Assembly (NCBI GenBank): GCA_002838945.1
Contig: PGXB01000009.1
Span: 1 to 64,000 of the forward strand
Reading direction: 5' to 3'
Length of the DNA: 64,000 nt
Source of the DNA: a candidate division Zixibacteria bacterium HGW-Zixibacteria-1
Lineage (GTDB): Bacteria > Zixibacteria > MSB-5A5 > GN15 > PGXB01
Below the pieces are notes generated by a model that saw only the letters and a list, made by a program, of their open reading frames with translations, was not told the DNA's origin and searched no databases. Both the position numbers and the translations under genes were made by a program. Numbering within the stretch: the first letter of the stretch is position 1; every line of letters starts with the position of its first letter. Of the stretch, positions 46,564 to 56,008 are shown one piece after another.

Positions 46564-47784
46564 TCAGAAATCATTAATACTTTCCCGACCGAATCTCTGA
46601 GAAATAATTATATCGAATTCAATTCTCGCCGCGGGGAAAACAGTCCAGATAAATATGAGAAGCGCCGTAATGGCGAAGTTTATTCCGGCCCATTGCCGGC
46701 AGTAGTTGGCGCATTGGCGGTATTCAAAGGTGGGAAATAATAAATATGCCGCCCAGATTCCAGCTGCAATCAGGATGGGAATAAACAGGATTATCAGAGT
46801 TCTTTGCAGGCGGGTCATACTTTTGGCGACATATTCAACTACCGCGCGGATAATAATCAGGACCAACGGGTAAACAAACAGAAACGGGGGAAAGAAGATT
46901 CTTGTCTCGCGGGCATGTGTGAAGAAGACCGTCATTATTGTATTAAGGGCCAGCATTATAATCGAACTGCAAAACAGGAAGTCGAGGATGGAATTTCTTT
47001 TTGAACCGGCCAGCCTGATCCAGGCTAGAACCACGGCAACCCAGGCAAACCCGAAAGAAATGAAAAATGAAAATATGGAATCGCTTGCCCGCAGTCTGTT
47101 TGCGAAATTGAAATAGATAAAGCCGACACGCTCCGGCTCGGAATCCTGCCATAATATCAGGTAATAAATGCCGCAGATGATTAAGGGGGTCAGCAGATAA
47201 AGCATCTTTTTCCTGAAGGCTGTTTTGCGGCTGAACTGAAAGACGGCCAGGACCACCGCCGGATAAAAAATGGTCGTGGATTCGCGGGCCAGGCAGGCCA
47301 GAATGAAAAAGAATATCCCGGCGGGATTCCTTCCCCGGATCAAATACAAAAATGACAGAATCAGGAAAAGATATACCCAGAAATCATCCCACGTATGGAC
47401 CGGTTCGAAATGTGCGGCCATGATCGAATATGAACTCATCAGCAGGACGACCCCGACATTGGACCATGTTATTTCGAAGCCAAGCTGCTTTAAAAACCGG
47501 TAGAAAACAGGGCCCAGAAATACGGCCAGACCGAATTGAATTATATAAAAAGACTCGCGGTGGGGAAGCCCGGAGATGTTCGATAGCAACAGAATCAGGT
47601 AAGTGGTGAAGAACCTGATTGACATCGGGGGATGATTCAAATGGTAATCCATCTTATTCCGCCAGACTTCGGAATCGGCCGTCATCGGCGAGCCGCATGA
47701 TTTGAGATGGAGGATTAGTGATATAACCAGGAGCACGATAGTTATTGACAGGGGCGGCAGATATTCTTTGGTGGTCTTATTCAT
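46564..47784 (-). CDS. Multispanning membrane protein, possible GT-C glycosyltransferase
   Basis: This protein of about 406 residues has roughly ten hydrophobic spans. The first extracytoplasmic loop contains 'DSEVWRNKMDYHLNHPPMSI', which would be the place for the acidic catalytic residue of GT-C enzymes. 'FEPVHTWDDFWVYLFLILSF' and 'ARESTTIFYPAVVLAVF' resemble bacterial mannosyltransferase-like proteins. No family is recognised with certainty and the function is unknown. The start at 47784 (MNKTTKEYLPP) is preferred because the first 15 residues of the longer frame are atypical; no strong ribosome binding site is visible. It is a single minus-strand gene between two plus-strand operons. Confidence 0.65.
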   Translation of the reverse strand: MNKTTKEYLPPLSITIVLLVISLILHLKSCGSPMTADSEVWRNKMDYHLNHPPMSIRFFTTYLILLLSNISGLPHRESFYIIQFGLAVFLGPVFYRFLKQLGFEITWSNVGVVLLMSSYSIMAAHFEPVHTWDDFWVYLFLILSFLYLIRGRNPAGIFFFILACLARESTTIFYPAVVLAVFQFSRKTAFRKKMLYLLTPLIICGIYYLILWQDSEPERVGFIYFNFANRLRASDSIFSFFISFGFAWVAVVLAWIRLAGSKRNSILDFLFCSSIIMLALNTIMTVFFTHARETRIFFPPFLFVYPLVLIIIRAVVEYVAKSMTRLQRTLIILFIPILIAAGIWAAYLLFPTFEYRQCANYCRQWAGINFAITALLIFIWTVFPAARIEFDIIISQRFGRESINDF

Positions 47785-47986
47785 AAATTTTGTCGTAAGA
47801 TAATGCCATATTGAGCCATATAAGGCCAAAAAGGGATTAAAATCAAGAAGATTTCAGTCTCAGTATTCGATTGTTCAATCGGCCCATATTTTTGCCAAAG
47901 ACCGGCCCCTTCCGGCGCCGTATAATCTGCAATAAGTTAATGCAAATTAACAGCTTGAGTGTTATAAATTAGGTTTCTAATGGGGC

Positions 47987-48015
47987 TTGATTTTTCCCGT
48001 TAAACTTATTAAATT
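47987..48015 (+). promoter_or_regulatory. Probable promoter of the methylmalonyl-CoA locus
   Basis: TTGATT (47987-47992), 17 bases, TAAATT (48010-48015), about 30 bases before the GTG start at 48045. No cobalamin riboswitch features were seen in this short leader. Confidence 0.45.
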
Positions 48016-48044
48016 GTTAAGTTAATTAATAACCGGAGTGTGCT

Positions 48045-49718
48045 GTGTTTGATAAAGAATTTCTTGAAGAAAACGAAAAAAAAATGAAAAAATGGGATGC
48101 GGAGGCGGAAAAAATCCGCTCCAAGAAGTCTCATCCGCGTTTTATCACTGTTTCCGGCGAAGAAGTTAATGAGCTTTACACCCCGGCCGATGTGGACAGC
48201 GATAAATATTTTGAGAAAATAAGCTATCCCGGCCAATATCCCTACACCAGAGGCGTCCATCACACCATGTATCGCGGCCGGCTCTGGACCATGCGCCAGT
48301 TTTCGGGCATGGGAACGCCGAAACAGACCAATGAGCGTTATCATTACCTGCTGAAGAATGGTCAAACCGGGCTTTCGGTGGCGTTTGACCTGCCGACTTT
48401 GATGGGCTATGACTCCGATCATCCTCGCTCATTGGGCGAAGTCGGCAAGTGCGGAGTGGCGGTTGATTCGCTGGCCGACATGGAACTTATCTTCAAAGGG
48501 ATTAATCTGGGCGAAGTGTCCACTTCGATGACCATCAACGCCCCGGCCTCGGTGCTTCTGGCCATGTACCTGGCCGTGGCGGAGAAACAGGGCATACCGT
48601 TTAACAAACTCCGCGGTACCCTCCAAAATGACATCTTGAAAGAATATATCGCTCAAAAAGAGTGGATTTATCCGCCGGAACCATCGATTCGGCTGATCAC
48701 CGACCTGATGGCCTTCTGCACCGACCATGTGCCGCAGTGGAACACTATTTCTATCTCCGGTTATCATATCCGCGAGGCGGGCTCCACCGCTGCTCAAGAG
48801 CTGGCCTTTACACTGGCCGACGGCTTTACCTATATCGAAGCGGCCATGAAGACCGGACAGGATGTCGATGCTTTTGCACCACGGTTGTCGTTCTTTTTCA
48901 ATGCCCACCAGGATTTTTTCGAAGAAATCGCCAAATACCGCGCGGCGCGGCGAATTTTTGCCCGCCGTATGAAAGAGAAATACAAGGCCAAAAGCGAGCG
49001 CTCGTGGCTGTTGCGTTTTCATACCCAGACCGCCGGATGTTCGCTGACCGCCCAGCAGCCGGAGAACAACATTGTCCGAACCGCTCTTGAGGCGCTCTCG
49101 GGTGTGCTCGGCGGAACGCAATCATTGCACACCAACTCGATGGATGAGACCATGGCGCTGCCGTCGGAAAAAGCGGTATTGATTGCTCTGCGGACTCAGC
49201 AGGTGATAGCGCACGAAACCGGCGTGGCCAATACGATCGATCCGCTGGCGGGATCGTATTTTGTCGAAGCGATGACCGACAAGATCGAGGCCGATGCCGA
49301 GAAATACCTTGATGAGATCGAACGGCGAGGCGGTGTGGTCAATTGTATCGAAGAGGGATTCCTCCAGCGCGAGATTGCCAAGGCGGCTTACCGCTACCAG
49401 AAAGAGATCGAGAGAAAAGAGCGGATTATTGTCGGGATCAATGATTATGTAATGGATGATGAGAAGATCGATATCCCGATTTTGAGAATCGATGAATCAG
49501 TCGAGAAAGAGCAGAGCGCTTTTGTCAAAAAGATTCGCAAGGACCGCGATAACGACAAAGTAAAACGGACACTCGAGGAACTTCAGACCGCGGCCAAAGG
49601 CAGCGGCAACACACTGAAGGCGATGCTTGACTGTGTCAGAGTGTATGCGACCGAAGGCGAGATATGCGATGCTTTGAAGCCGTTATTCGGCGAGTATATC
49701 GAACCTCCGGTGATATAG
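48045..49718 (+). CDS. Methylmalonyl-CoA mutase family, large (substrate-binding) subunit, first copy
   Basis: This 557-residue protein is the TIM-barrel half of a B12-dependent acyl-CoA mutase. Conserved stretches are '[20 protein letters not shown]', '[20 protein letters not shown]', 'IYPPEPSIRLITD', '[18 protein letters not shown]', '[17 protein letters not shown]' and '[13 protein letters not shown]'. It isomerises (R)-methylmalonyl-CoA to succinyl-CoA, or a related acyl-CoA. There is no C-terminal cobalamin domain; the separate B12 subunit follows after 47 bases. It has a GTG start with CCGGAG upstream. A second large subunit at 56528 is similar but clearly diverged, so the two may differ in substrate. 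Confidence 0.95.
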   Translation: MFDKEFLEENEKKMKKWDAEAEKIRSKKSHPRFITVSGEEVNELYTPADVDSDKYFEKISYPGQYPYTRGVHHTMYRGRLWTMRQFSGMGTPKQTNERYHYLLKNGQTGLSVAFDLPTLMGYDSDHPRSLGEVGKCGVAVDSLADMELIFKGINLGEVSTSMTINAPASVLLAMYLAVAEKQGIPFNKLRGTLQNDILKEYIAQKEWIYPPEPSIRLITDLMAFCTDHVPQWNTISISGYHIREAGSTAAQELAFTLADGFTYIEAAMKTGQDVDAFAPRLSFFFNAHQDFFEEIAKYRAARRIFARRMKEKYKAKSERSWLLRFHTQTAGCSLTAQQPENNIVRTALEALSGVLGGTQSLHTNSMDETMALPSEKAVLIALRTQQVIAHETGVANTIDPLAGSYFVEAMTDKIEADAEKYLDEIERRGGVVNCIEEGFLQREIAKAAYRYQKEIERKERIIVGINDYVMDDEKIDIPILRIDESVEKEQSAFVKKIRKDRDNDKVKRTLEELQTAAKGSGNTLKAMLDCVRVYATEGEICDALKPLFGEYIEPPVI

Positions 49719-49765
49719 ATAAATATTCAACAATAATCGTTAACTCTTAGAATAAGATAAAGACT

Positions 49766-50185
49766 ATGCCAGACAAAATAAGAATACTGCTTGCCAAGCC
49801 GGGTCTTGACGGACATGACCGCGGTATCAAAGTGATCGCGGCCGCGTTCCGGGATGCCGGATTCGAAGTTATCTATTCCGGGTTGCGCCAAACCCCGGAC
49901 ATGATTGTCAACGCCGCGATTCAGGAAGATGTCGATGCCATCGGGGTGTCGATACTTTCGGGCGCGCACATGACCCTTTTCCCGGCGATCCTTAAGCTGC
50001 TCAAGGAAAAGAAGGCCGAAAATATTATTCTATTCGGCGGCGGGATTGTCCCGGACGACGACATCGCCGCGCTCGAGAAGATCGGGGTAGCCAGACTATT
50101 CACCCCGGGAGCGACGACCGATGAAGCGATCGAGTACGTCAAACAAGCGGTCGGTTCAAAGAAAAAAGATGAAAAAATAATGTAG
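49766..50185 (+). CDS. Methylmalonyl-CoA mutase, cobalamin-binding subunit
   Basis: This 139-residue protein is a Rossmann-type B12-binding domain with the base-off/His-on motif DxHxxG at Asp15, His17 and Gly20 ('[15 protein letters not shown]'). It also has '[14 protein letters not shown]' and '[16 protein letters not shown]'. It carries adenosylcobalamin for the mutase. It is a stand-alone subunit, as in archaea and some anaerobes, instead of being fused to the large subunit. It is the only B12 subunit visible for two large subunits. It ends in a lysine-rich tail. Confidence 0.96.
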   Translation: MPDKIRILLAKPGLDGHDRGIKVIAAAFRDAGFEVIYSGLRQTPDMIVNAAIQEDVDAIGVSILSGAHMTLFPAILKLLKEKKAENIILFGGGIVPDDDIAALEKIGVARLFTPGATTDEAIEYVKQAVGSKKKDEKIM

Positions 50186-50246
50186 TTTCATTCTCGCAGA
50201 TAGAGATTATAGGATTGTATAAATAGCTAAATTTTCAGGAGGAAGA

Positions 50247-51392
50247 ATGCCTTATAACATTGATCCAAAACAGCAGGCAGTGCGCGACCGCGTCAAACTA
50301 TTCGCGGAGAAAGAAATTCTGCCTGTTTATCGGGAACTGGACCGGAAAAAAGAAGAATTCCCCAGAGCGTACTACAAGAAGCTGGCCGATGCCGGTCTGG
50401 TCGGTTTTGCCATGCCCAAAGAATACGGCGGCGGCGGCTTTTCCAATATCGAATATACCACACTGGTCGAAGAGCTGTGCTACTATGATGCCCCGACCGG
50501 GCTCCTGGCGGCCGTTCCGGAACTGGCCGCTTATCCGATTTATACCTTCGGCAGTGAAGAGCAAAAAAAGAAATATGTCCCGAAATGCGCTTCCGGTGAA
50601 ATCATCCCGGCATTTGTCCTGACCGAGCGCAACGCCGGCTCGGATGCCGCCAACCAGCAGACGACGGCGGTCATCGACGGCGATCATTTTGTCATCAACG
50701 GCGAGAAAATATTCATCATGCATGGTGATGCCGCCGACCTGGCCGTTCTGTTTTGCCGTATCGGTGCGGCGGACGAAGGACGTCCGAAAGTTTCGACCAT
50801 TCTGGTCGAGACCAATACCCCCGGCTGGAAGGGTTTTACCCTCCAGCACAAGATGGGTATGCGCGCCGCCACCACCGGCCGTATCGAGCTGAAAAATGTC
50901 CGGGTTCCAGTCACCCAGCAGCTTGGCGAAACCGGTAAAGGTTTCAAATATGCCATGAACACGCTCGACGGCGCCCGTATCGGTGTTGCCGCGCAGGGTG
51001 TCGGTATGTCCCAGCGGGCGCTCGATGAATCAATTAAATACGCCAAGGAAAGACAGGCTTTCGGCGCGCCGATCGCCAAATTGCAGGCGATTCAGTGGAT
51101 GATTGCCGAGATGTCGACTCAGCTCGAGGCGGCCCGCCTGATGACTTATAAAGCGGCTCTGCTGCAGGATAATGGCGAGCGGTTCAGCTTTGAAGCGGCC
51201 CAGGCCAAGATGTTTGCGACCGAGGTCGCACGGTTCTGTGTCGATCGCGCCATGCAGATTCATGCCGGATACGGTTATATCGGCGAGTTCTCGATTATCG
51301 AAAAGCTGTATCGCGATCAGCGCGTCACCGAGATCTATGAAGGAACCAACGAGGTCCAACGCCTGGTTATTGCAGGCACTTTATTGAGATAA
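50247..51392 (+). CDS. Acyl-CoA dehydrogenase
   Basis: This 381-residue flavoprotein matches the short/medium-chain acyl-CoA dehydrogenases. The FAD loop 'AFVLTERNAGSDAANQQTTA', 'FVINGEKIFIMHG', 'ERQAFGAPIAKLQAIQWMIA' and 'AMQIHAGYGYIGEFSIIEKL' are present. The catalytic base is Glu365 in 'EIYEGTNEVQRLVIAG'. It forms an enoyl-CoA and passes electrons to ETF. Its place between mutase and carboxylase genes suggests a role in degrading a branched or short acyl-CoA that ends in propionyl-CoA. A good ribosome binding site (AGGAGGAAG) precedes the ATG. Confidence 0.96.
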   Translation: MPYNIDPKQQAVRDRVKLFAEKEILPVYRELDRKKEEFPRAYYKKLADAGLVGFAMPKEYGGGGFSNIEYTTLVEELCYYDAPTGLLAAVPELAAYPIYTFGSEEQKKKYVPKCASGEIIPAFVLTERNAGSDAANQQTTAVIDGDHFVINGEKIFIMHGDAADLAVLFCRIGAADEGRPKVSTILVETNTPGWKGFTLQHKMGMRAATTGRIELKNVRVPVTQQLGETGKGFKYAMNTLDGARIGVAAQGVGMSQRALDESIKYAKERQAFGAPIAKLQAIQWMIAEMSTQLEAARLMTYKAALLQDNGERFSFEAAQAKMFATEVARFCVDRAMQIHAGYGYIGEFSIIEKLYRDQRVTEIYEGTNEVQRLVIAGTLLR

Positions 51393-52225
51393 TGAAATTC
51401 GGTTCTTTTGAAATAGTACCCTTCGTCGAGCAGTCTTTCAGGCTCGACGGAGGGTCAATGTTTGGGGTGATTCCCAAAAAAATCTGGAGCAGACTGGTTC
51501 CGGTCGATGCTGACAACCTGGTTTCGATGACGGCCAACCTGTTTGTTCTCAGGACCGGCGACATGAATATTCTTCTCGACACCGGCCTGGGCGACTGCCT
51601 GACCGATGGTGAGAAGAAAATTTATGCCGCTTCGGGCGACACCAATATCGAGCGCGGTTTGAAAGAAATCGGCCTGACGCCGGATGATATCGACCTGGTA
51701 TTTTTGAGCCATCTTCATACCGACCATGCGGGAGGCTCAGTCAAAAATTCCGACGGTACGTACATCACGCGATTTAAAAAGGCAAAATATCTGGTTCAAG
51801 AAACCGAGTGGCGAGATGCCGTTAATCCGAACGAACGTACCGCCGCGGTGTATATACCGGAAAGACTGGAAATATTGGAAAAATCGGGGCAATTGGAATT
51901 GATCGACGGCGATTATGAAATAAGGCTGGGAGTGAAGGTGTTTCTCACCGGCGGCCATACGCCGGGGCATCAGGTGATCGAGGCGACATCGGGCGATATG
52001 ATGGTGGTTTACTATGCCGATATTATGCCGTCGTCACATCATGTCAGGGTCCCTTATGTGGCGGCGGTTGACCTCGATCCGGTAAAGACGATGGAGGTCA
52101 AACGGGCCCTGCTGGAAAGATTGATCGATCATAAGCACGCCATTGTCTTTGACCATGACATCGATATAAAAGTGGGATCATTGAGCCGTGACGGGAAAAA
52201 GATTATTGTAAATAAAATCGAATAG
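51392..52225 (+). CDS. MBL-fold metallo-hydrolase
   Basis: This 277-residue protein has the metallo-beta-lactamase fold with the metal motif 'SHLHTDHAGG' (His107, His109, Asp111, His112), 'GGHTPGHQV' for the next ligand, and the later 'ADIMPSSHH' and 'FDHD' positions. The family includes thioesterases, lactonases and glyoxalases, and the substrate here is unknown. The start overlaps the acyl-CoA dehydrogenase stop by one base (TAATG), so the two are translationally coupled. A thioester hydrolase or quality-control role in acyl-CoA metabolism is a reasonable guess. Confidence 0.88.
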   Translation: MKFGSFEIVPFVEQSFRLDGGSMFGVIPKKIWSRLVPVDADNLVSMTANLFVLRTGDMNILLDTGLGDCLTDGEKKIYAASGDTNIERGLKEIGLTPDDIDLVFLSHLHTDHAGGSVKNSDGTYITRFKKAKYLVQETEWRDAVNPNERTAAVYIPERLEILEKSGQLELIDGDYEIRLGVKVFLTGGHTPGHQVIEATSGDMMVVYYADIMPSSHHVRVPYVAAVDLDPVKTMEVKRALLERLIDHKHAIVFDHDIDIKVGSLSRDGKKIIVNKIE

Positions 52226-52268
52226 ATGGTACGACTTTGGGGGCAGGCTTTAACCGGGTGGAATAATT

Positions 52269-53819
52269 ATGGAACTTAAAGAGAAATTGGAAAAGCTTGA
52301 GGAAATGCGCCGTGAGGCGCAGCTCGGGGGCGGACAAAGCAAAGTCGATGCCCAGCATGAAAAGGGCAAGCTGACCGCCCGGGAACGGCTGGAACTTCTG
52401 CTGGACAAGAATTCCTTCGAGGAATTCGATATGTTCGTGACCCACCGCAGCCATGATTTCGGTCTGGAGAAACTCAAGATACTGGGTGATGGTGTCGTCA
52501 CCGGTTGCGGTACTATCGAGGGCCGTAAGGTTTTTGTCTTTTCGCAGGATTTTACTGTCTTCGGCGGCTCCATGTCGCTGGCCAACTCGCAGAAAATCTG
52601 CAAAATCATGGATATGGCCATGAAAGTCGGGGCGCCGGTTATCGGGCTGAATGACTCCGGCGGGGCGCGAATTCAGGAAGGTGTCGTTTCACTCGGCGGC
52701 TATGCCGATATTTTTCTGCGCAATACGCTCGCTTCGGGGGTTGTCCCTCAAATTTCGGTTATTCTCGGCCCGTGCGCCGGAGGCGCGGTGTACAGTCCGG
52801 CCATCACCGACTTTACCTTAATGGTCAAGAAGACTTCATACATGTTCGTCACCGGCCCCAATGTGGTCAAGACAGTGACGCATGAGCAGGTGACATCCGA
52901 AGAGCTCGGCGGAGCCGACACGCATGCCTCCAAATCGGGCGTGGCGCATTTCGCCTGCCAGAACGAGGCCGATGCCATTGCCTGCCTGAGAAAGCTGCTG
53001 AGTTATATTCCGCAGAATAATCTCGAGGATCCGCCCTTTGTCGAGACGGCCGATTCATTCGACCGCATGGATGAGGCGTTGAATACTATCGTGCCGGATA
53101 ATCCCAATAAATCATATGATATAAAAGATGTCATCACGCGAATCATGGACGACCGCCAGTTTTTCGAGGTGCATGCCGATTTTGCCATGAATATCGTGGT
53201 CGGATTCGCCCGGCTGGGCGGTCATTCGATCGGAATCATCGCCAATCAACCGGCGGTGCTGGCGGGATGCCTGGATATTAATTCCTCGATGAAGGCGGCG
53301 AGATTTATCAGGTTCTGCGATGCTTTTAATATTCCGATTCTGACTTTCGAGGATGTTCCCGGCTTTTTGCCCGGCACCGATCAGGAGCACGGCGGGATTA
53401 TCAAGCATGGTGCAAAATTATTGTACGCCTACTGCGAGGCGACCGTGCCGAAAGTGACGGTTATCACGCGCAAGGCATACGGCGGGGCCTATGATGTCAT
53501 GAATTCGAAACATATTCGCGGCGACATGAACTATGCCTGGCCGACCGCCGAGATCGCCGTGATGGGGCCGAAAGGGGCGGTGGAGATCATCTTCAAGAAA
53601 GAAATCGCCGCATCGAAGAATCCGGAAGAGGCGGTCGAGCAAAAGACCGAGGAATTCCGCGATAAATTCGCCAATCCCTTCATTGCCGCCGGACGGGGCT
53701 ATCTGGATGATATCATTGAACCAAAAACCACGCGGCCGAGACTGATACGCGCCTTTGAAATGCTCTCATCGAAGAAAGACACCAACCCGGCCAAGAAACA
53801 CGGGAATATACCGTTGTAG
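52269..53819 (+). CDS. pccB: Acyl-CoA (propionyl-CoA) carboxylase, carboxyltransferase subunit
   Basis: This 516-residue protein of the carboxyltransferase family has crotonase-fold halves with '[21 protein letters not shown]', the oxyanion glycines in '[18 protein letters not shown]', '[18 protein letters not shown]', '[19 protein letters not shown]' and '[14 protein letters not shown]'. It transfers CO2 from biotin to propionyl-CoA (or acetyl-CoA), giving (S)-methylmalonyl-CoA. The mutase and epimerase genes nearby favour propionyl-CoA. The partner biotin carboxylase gene is separated by a small AT-rich gene. A decarboxylase working in reverse cannot be excluded from sequence. Confidence 0.95.
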   Translation: MELKEKLEKLEEMRREAQLGGGQSKVDAQHEKGKLTARERLELLLDKNSFEEFDMFVTHRSHDFGLEKLKILGDGVVTGCGTIEGRKVFVFSQDFTVFGGSMSLANSQKICKIMDMAMKVGAPVIGLNDSGGARIQEGVVSLGGYADIFLRNTLASGVVPQISVILGPCAGGAVYSPAITDFTLMVKKTSYMFVTGPNVVKTVTHEQVTSEELGGADTHASKSGVAHFACQNEADAIACLRKLLSYIPQNNLEDPPFVETADSFDRMDEALNTIVPDNPNKSYDIKDVITRIMDDRQFFEVHADFAMNIVVGFARLGGHSIGIIANQPAVLAGCLDINSSMKAARFIRFCDAFNIPILTFEDVPGFLPGTDQEHGGIIKHGAKLLYAYCEATVPKVTVITRKAYGGAYDVMNSKHIRGDMNYAWPTAEIAVMGPKGAVEIIFKKEIAASKNPEEAVEQKTEEFRDKFANPFIAAGRGYLDDIIEPKTTRPRLIRAFEMLSSKKDTNPAKKHGNIPL

Positions 53820-53831
53820 AGACTTATAATA

Positions 53832-54431
53832 ATGGTTAATAACCCTGTAAAATTAAGAAATAAGCTGCTTAGTAGCATAAACAATATCATTTGTGATTTC
53901 CAGGAAAATCCTTATTCATATTTGTATGAGCGGGATATACAATGTGCCCTATTTGCGGAAATGAGAAAAGAAATCAGTCAAATGGTTTCAGTTCCTGGAA
54001 TTAATGAGAAGAAATACCTTCTTAATTTAATTTATTCCGAATATGCCTGCAAAGGACACAAAGAAAGAATAGACCTCGTTTGCCTGAATCCTGACAAGCT
54101 GGCTGATGCCGAGCGCCAACAACATAAAAAAGAAGATACATTTATTTATGGGTTACCAATTTTGGCAGCAATAGAAATTAAGTATATAGCAATGGGCTAT
54201 TTCAATAAAGGCATTGATATTTCTTTTCAGGACTATGATAAGTTGCACAAAATGGGTGAACCCGAAACAATGGGAAATAAATTGGCTTTATGTTTCCGAC
54301 AGAAGGATGCGGAAAATAGTGTTTTTATTACAGAAGACTTTAAGCAAAGTAATAATTTGGATATTGTTTGTGATCTAAATGGTGTTTATGCAATTACTCC
54401 CAAGAGGATAATTAAGGTCACGAAGAACTAA
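53832..54431 (+). CDS. Unrecognised protein with PD-(D/E)XK nuclease-like motif
   Basis: This 199-residue protein belongs to no family I recognise. It has the layout of a PD-(D/E)XK core: Glu33 in a first helix ('LYERDIQCALFAEM'), Asp81 after a strand ('ERIDLVCL'), and Glu115-x-Lys117 in the next strand ('LAAIEIKYIAMG'). Then come a helix ('FQDYDKLHKM') and further strands ('KLALCFRQ', 'DIVCDLNGVYAIT'). The gene is far more AT-rich than its neighbours (19 G+C of 60 bases at 53881-53940). It sits between two subunit genes of one carboxylase, 12 bases after the first. This suggests insertion by horizontal transfer. Nuclease activity is inference. Confidence 0.6.
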   Translation: MVNNPVKLRNKLLSSINNIICDFQENPYSYLYERDIQCALFAEMRKEISQMVSVPGINEKKYLLNLIYSEYACKGHKERIDLVCLNPDKLADAERQQHKKEDTFIYGLPILAAIEIKYIAMGYFNKGIDISFQDYDKLHKMGEPETMGNKLALCFRQKDAENSVFITEDFKQSNNLDIVCDLNGVYAITPKRIIKVTKN

Positions 54432-54474
54432 AGACCAAATTTTCATGATGAAATGAATAGATTAAATTTGTAAT

Positions 54475-56004
54475 ATGGAACGGATTGCCAAAAAGATACT
54501 AGTTGCCAACAGGGGCGAGATTGCCATCAGGGTCATCCGCGCCTGTAGTGATGCCGGAATCAGATCGGTTGCGATTTATTCCGACTGCGATAAGACCGCG
54601 TTTCATGTGCGGCTGGCTGATGAAGCGTACTATGTCGGCCCATCGCCATCGCGAGAAAGCTACCTGAACCAGAAGAAAATAATCGAAGTCGCCAAAAAGG
54701 CGAATGTCAAAGCGATTCATCCCGGCTATGGTTTTCTTGCCGAAAACGCCGAATTCGCGAGGTTGTGTGAAAAAGAAGGCCTTATTTTTATCGGACCGAA
54801 ATCAGACACGATTGCACTGCTGGGCGACAAATTGGAAGCGCGCAAGATGGCGGTCAAAGCGGGACTGCCGGTTGTTCCCGGGACCGAATTCGATATAAAA
54901 GAAATTTCGGTCGTCAAGGAGATGGCCTCCGAGATCGGTTACCCGGTGCTGATCAAGGCGGCGGCCGGAGGCGGCGGCAAAGGGATGCGGATAGTGCAAT
55001 CCGAAGAGAGCCTGACCGAGTCGCTCGAATCGGCCATCCGTGAAGCGGGGTCGGCCTTCGGTGACGGGCGCGTCTATCTGGAAAAATATCTCGAAAAACC
55101 GCGGCATATTGAAATACAAATTTTGACCGATTCGCACGGCAATGCAGTGTATCTCGGCGAGCGTGAGTGTTCCATACAGCGTCGGCACCAGAAAGTCATC
55201 GAGGAATCGCCGTCACCGATTATGAGTGAGGAACTCCGGAAGCAGATGGGTGAGGCGGCGGTCAATATCGCGCGCGAATCGGGTTATCTTGGCGCCGGAA
55301 CGGTCGAATTCCTGGTCGATCAGGAACTCAATTTTTATTTTCTCGAGGTCAATACCCGCCTGCAGGTGGAGCATCCGGTAACCGAAATGGTGACCGGGGT
55401 CGATCTGGTACGCGAGCAGATCCGGATCGCCGAGGGGCGGCCGATGACCTTCACGCAGGAAAGCATCAGCACGCGCGGCCATGCCATCGAGTGCCGTATT
55501 TACGCCGAGGACCCGCATCAGAATTTCATGCCGTCGACCGGCACCATCACCGAGTATCGTGAGCCGTCCGGGCCGGGTATCCGGGTCGATTCCGGTGTCG
55601 TGGCCGGATCGGAGATTCCGATGTTCTATGACCCGATTATTTCCAAATTGATAGTCTGGGGCCGGGACCGCAAGGAGGCCATCGACAGGATGCGCCGGGC
55701 GCTGTCCGAGTACCGCATTTCGGGCGTGCATACAACCATTGGATTCGGCTGTTCGGTGATGCGTTCGCCGCGGTTTCATATGGGCGACTATGCCACGGAT
55801 TTTATCGATGTCGAATTTCCCGACCGCATTTTCGAGTGCGCCGAGGCCGACCAGGCCGAAAAAGCGGCGATTGCGGCAGTCATTTATGAATATATCAACC
55901 GGCAGAAAGTGCAAACGACCTTCAAAAAAAGGCTGGAGTGTCGGAGTAACTGGGTGCATTATCATCGCCGGGAAGGTGTCAAAGGATTAAGCAAGATTAA
56001 ATAG
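54475..56004 (+). CDS. pccA: Acyl-CoA (propionyl-CoA) carboxylase, biotin carboxylase subunit
   Basis: This 509-residue ATP-grasp enzyme has 'ILVANRGEIAIRVIRACSD' at the N-terminus and the glycine-rich ATP loop 'IKAAAGGGGKGMRIV'. The core also has 'EKYLEKPRHIEIQIL', 'GERECSIQRRHQKVIEESPS' and 'NFYFLEVNTRLQVEHPVTEM'. It carboxylates biotin with bicarbonate and ATP. The biotin carrier is a separate small gene immediately downstream (four bases), so the complex is the split type: carboxyltransferase, biotin carboxylase and carrier. It is slightly longer than E. coli AccC. Confidence 0.96.
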   Translation: MERIAKKILVANRGEIAIRVIRACSDAGIRSVAIYSDCDKTAFHVRLADEAYYVGPSPSRESYLNQKKIIEVAKKANVKAIHPGYGFLAENAEFARLCEKEGLIFIGPKSDTIALLGDKLEARKMAVKAGLPVVPGTEFDIKEISVVKEMASEIGYPVLIKAAAGGGGKGMRIVQSEESLTESLESAIREAGSAFGDGRVYLEKYLEKPRHIEIQILTDSHGNAVYLGERECSIQRRHQKVIEESPSPIMSEELRKQMGEAAVNIARESGYLGAGTVEFLVDQELNFYFLEVNTRLQVEHPVTEMVTGVDLVREQIRIAEGRPMTFTQESISTRGHAIECRIYAEDPHQNFMPSTGTITEYREPSGPGIRVDSGVVAGSEIPMFYDPIISKLIVWGRDRKEAIDRMRRALSEYRISGVHTTIGFGCSVMRSPRFHMGDYATDFIDVEFPDRIFECAEADQAEKAAIAAVIYEYINRQKVQTTFKKRLECRSNWVHYHRREGVKGLSKIK

Positions 56005-56008
56005 AACC

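Noticed and set aside
47830-48044. Possible cobalamin riboswitch ahead of the B12-dependent mutase genes
   Set aside because: The gap is only about 215 bases and no B12-box-like core or supporting stem was seen. The predicted leader after the promoter is about 25 bases.
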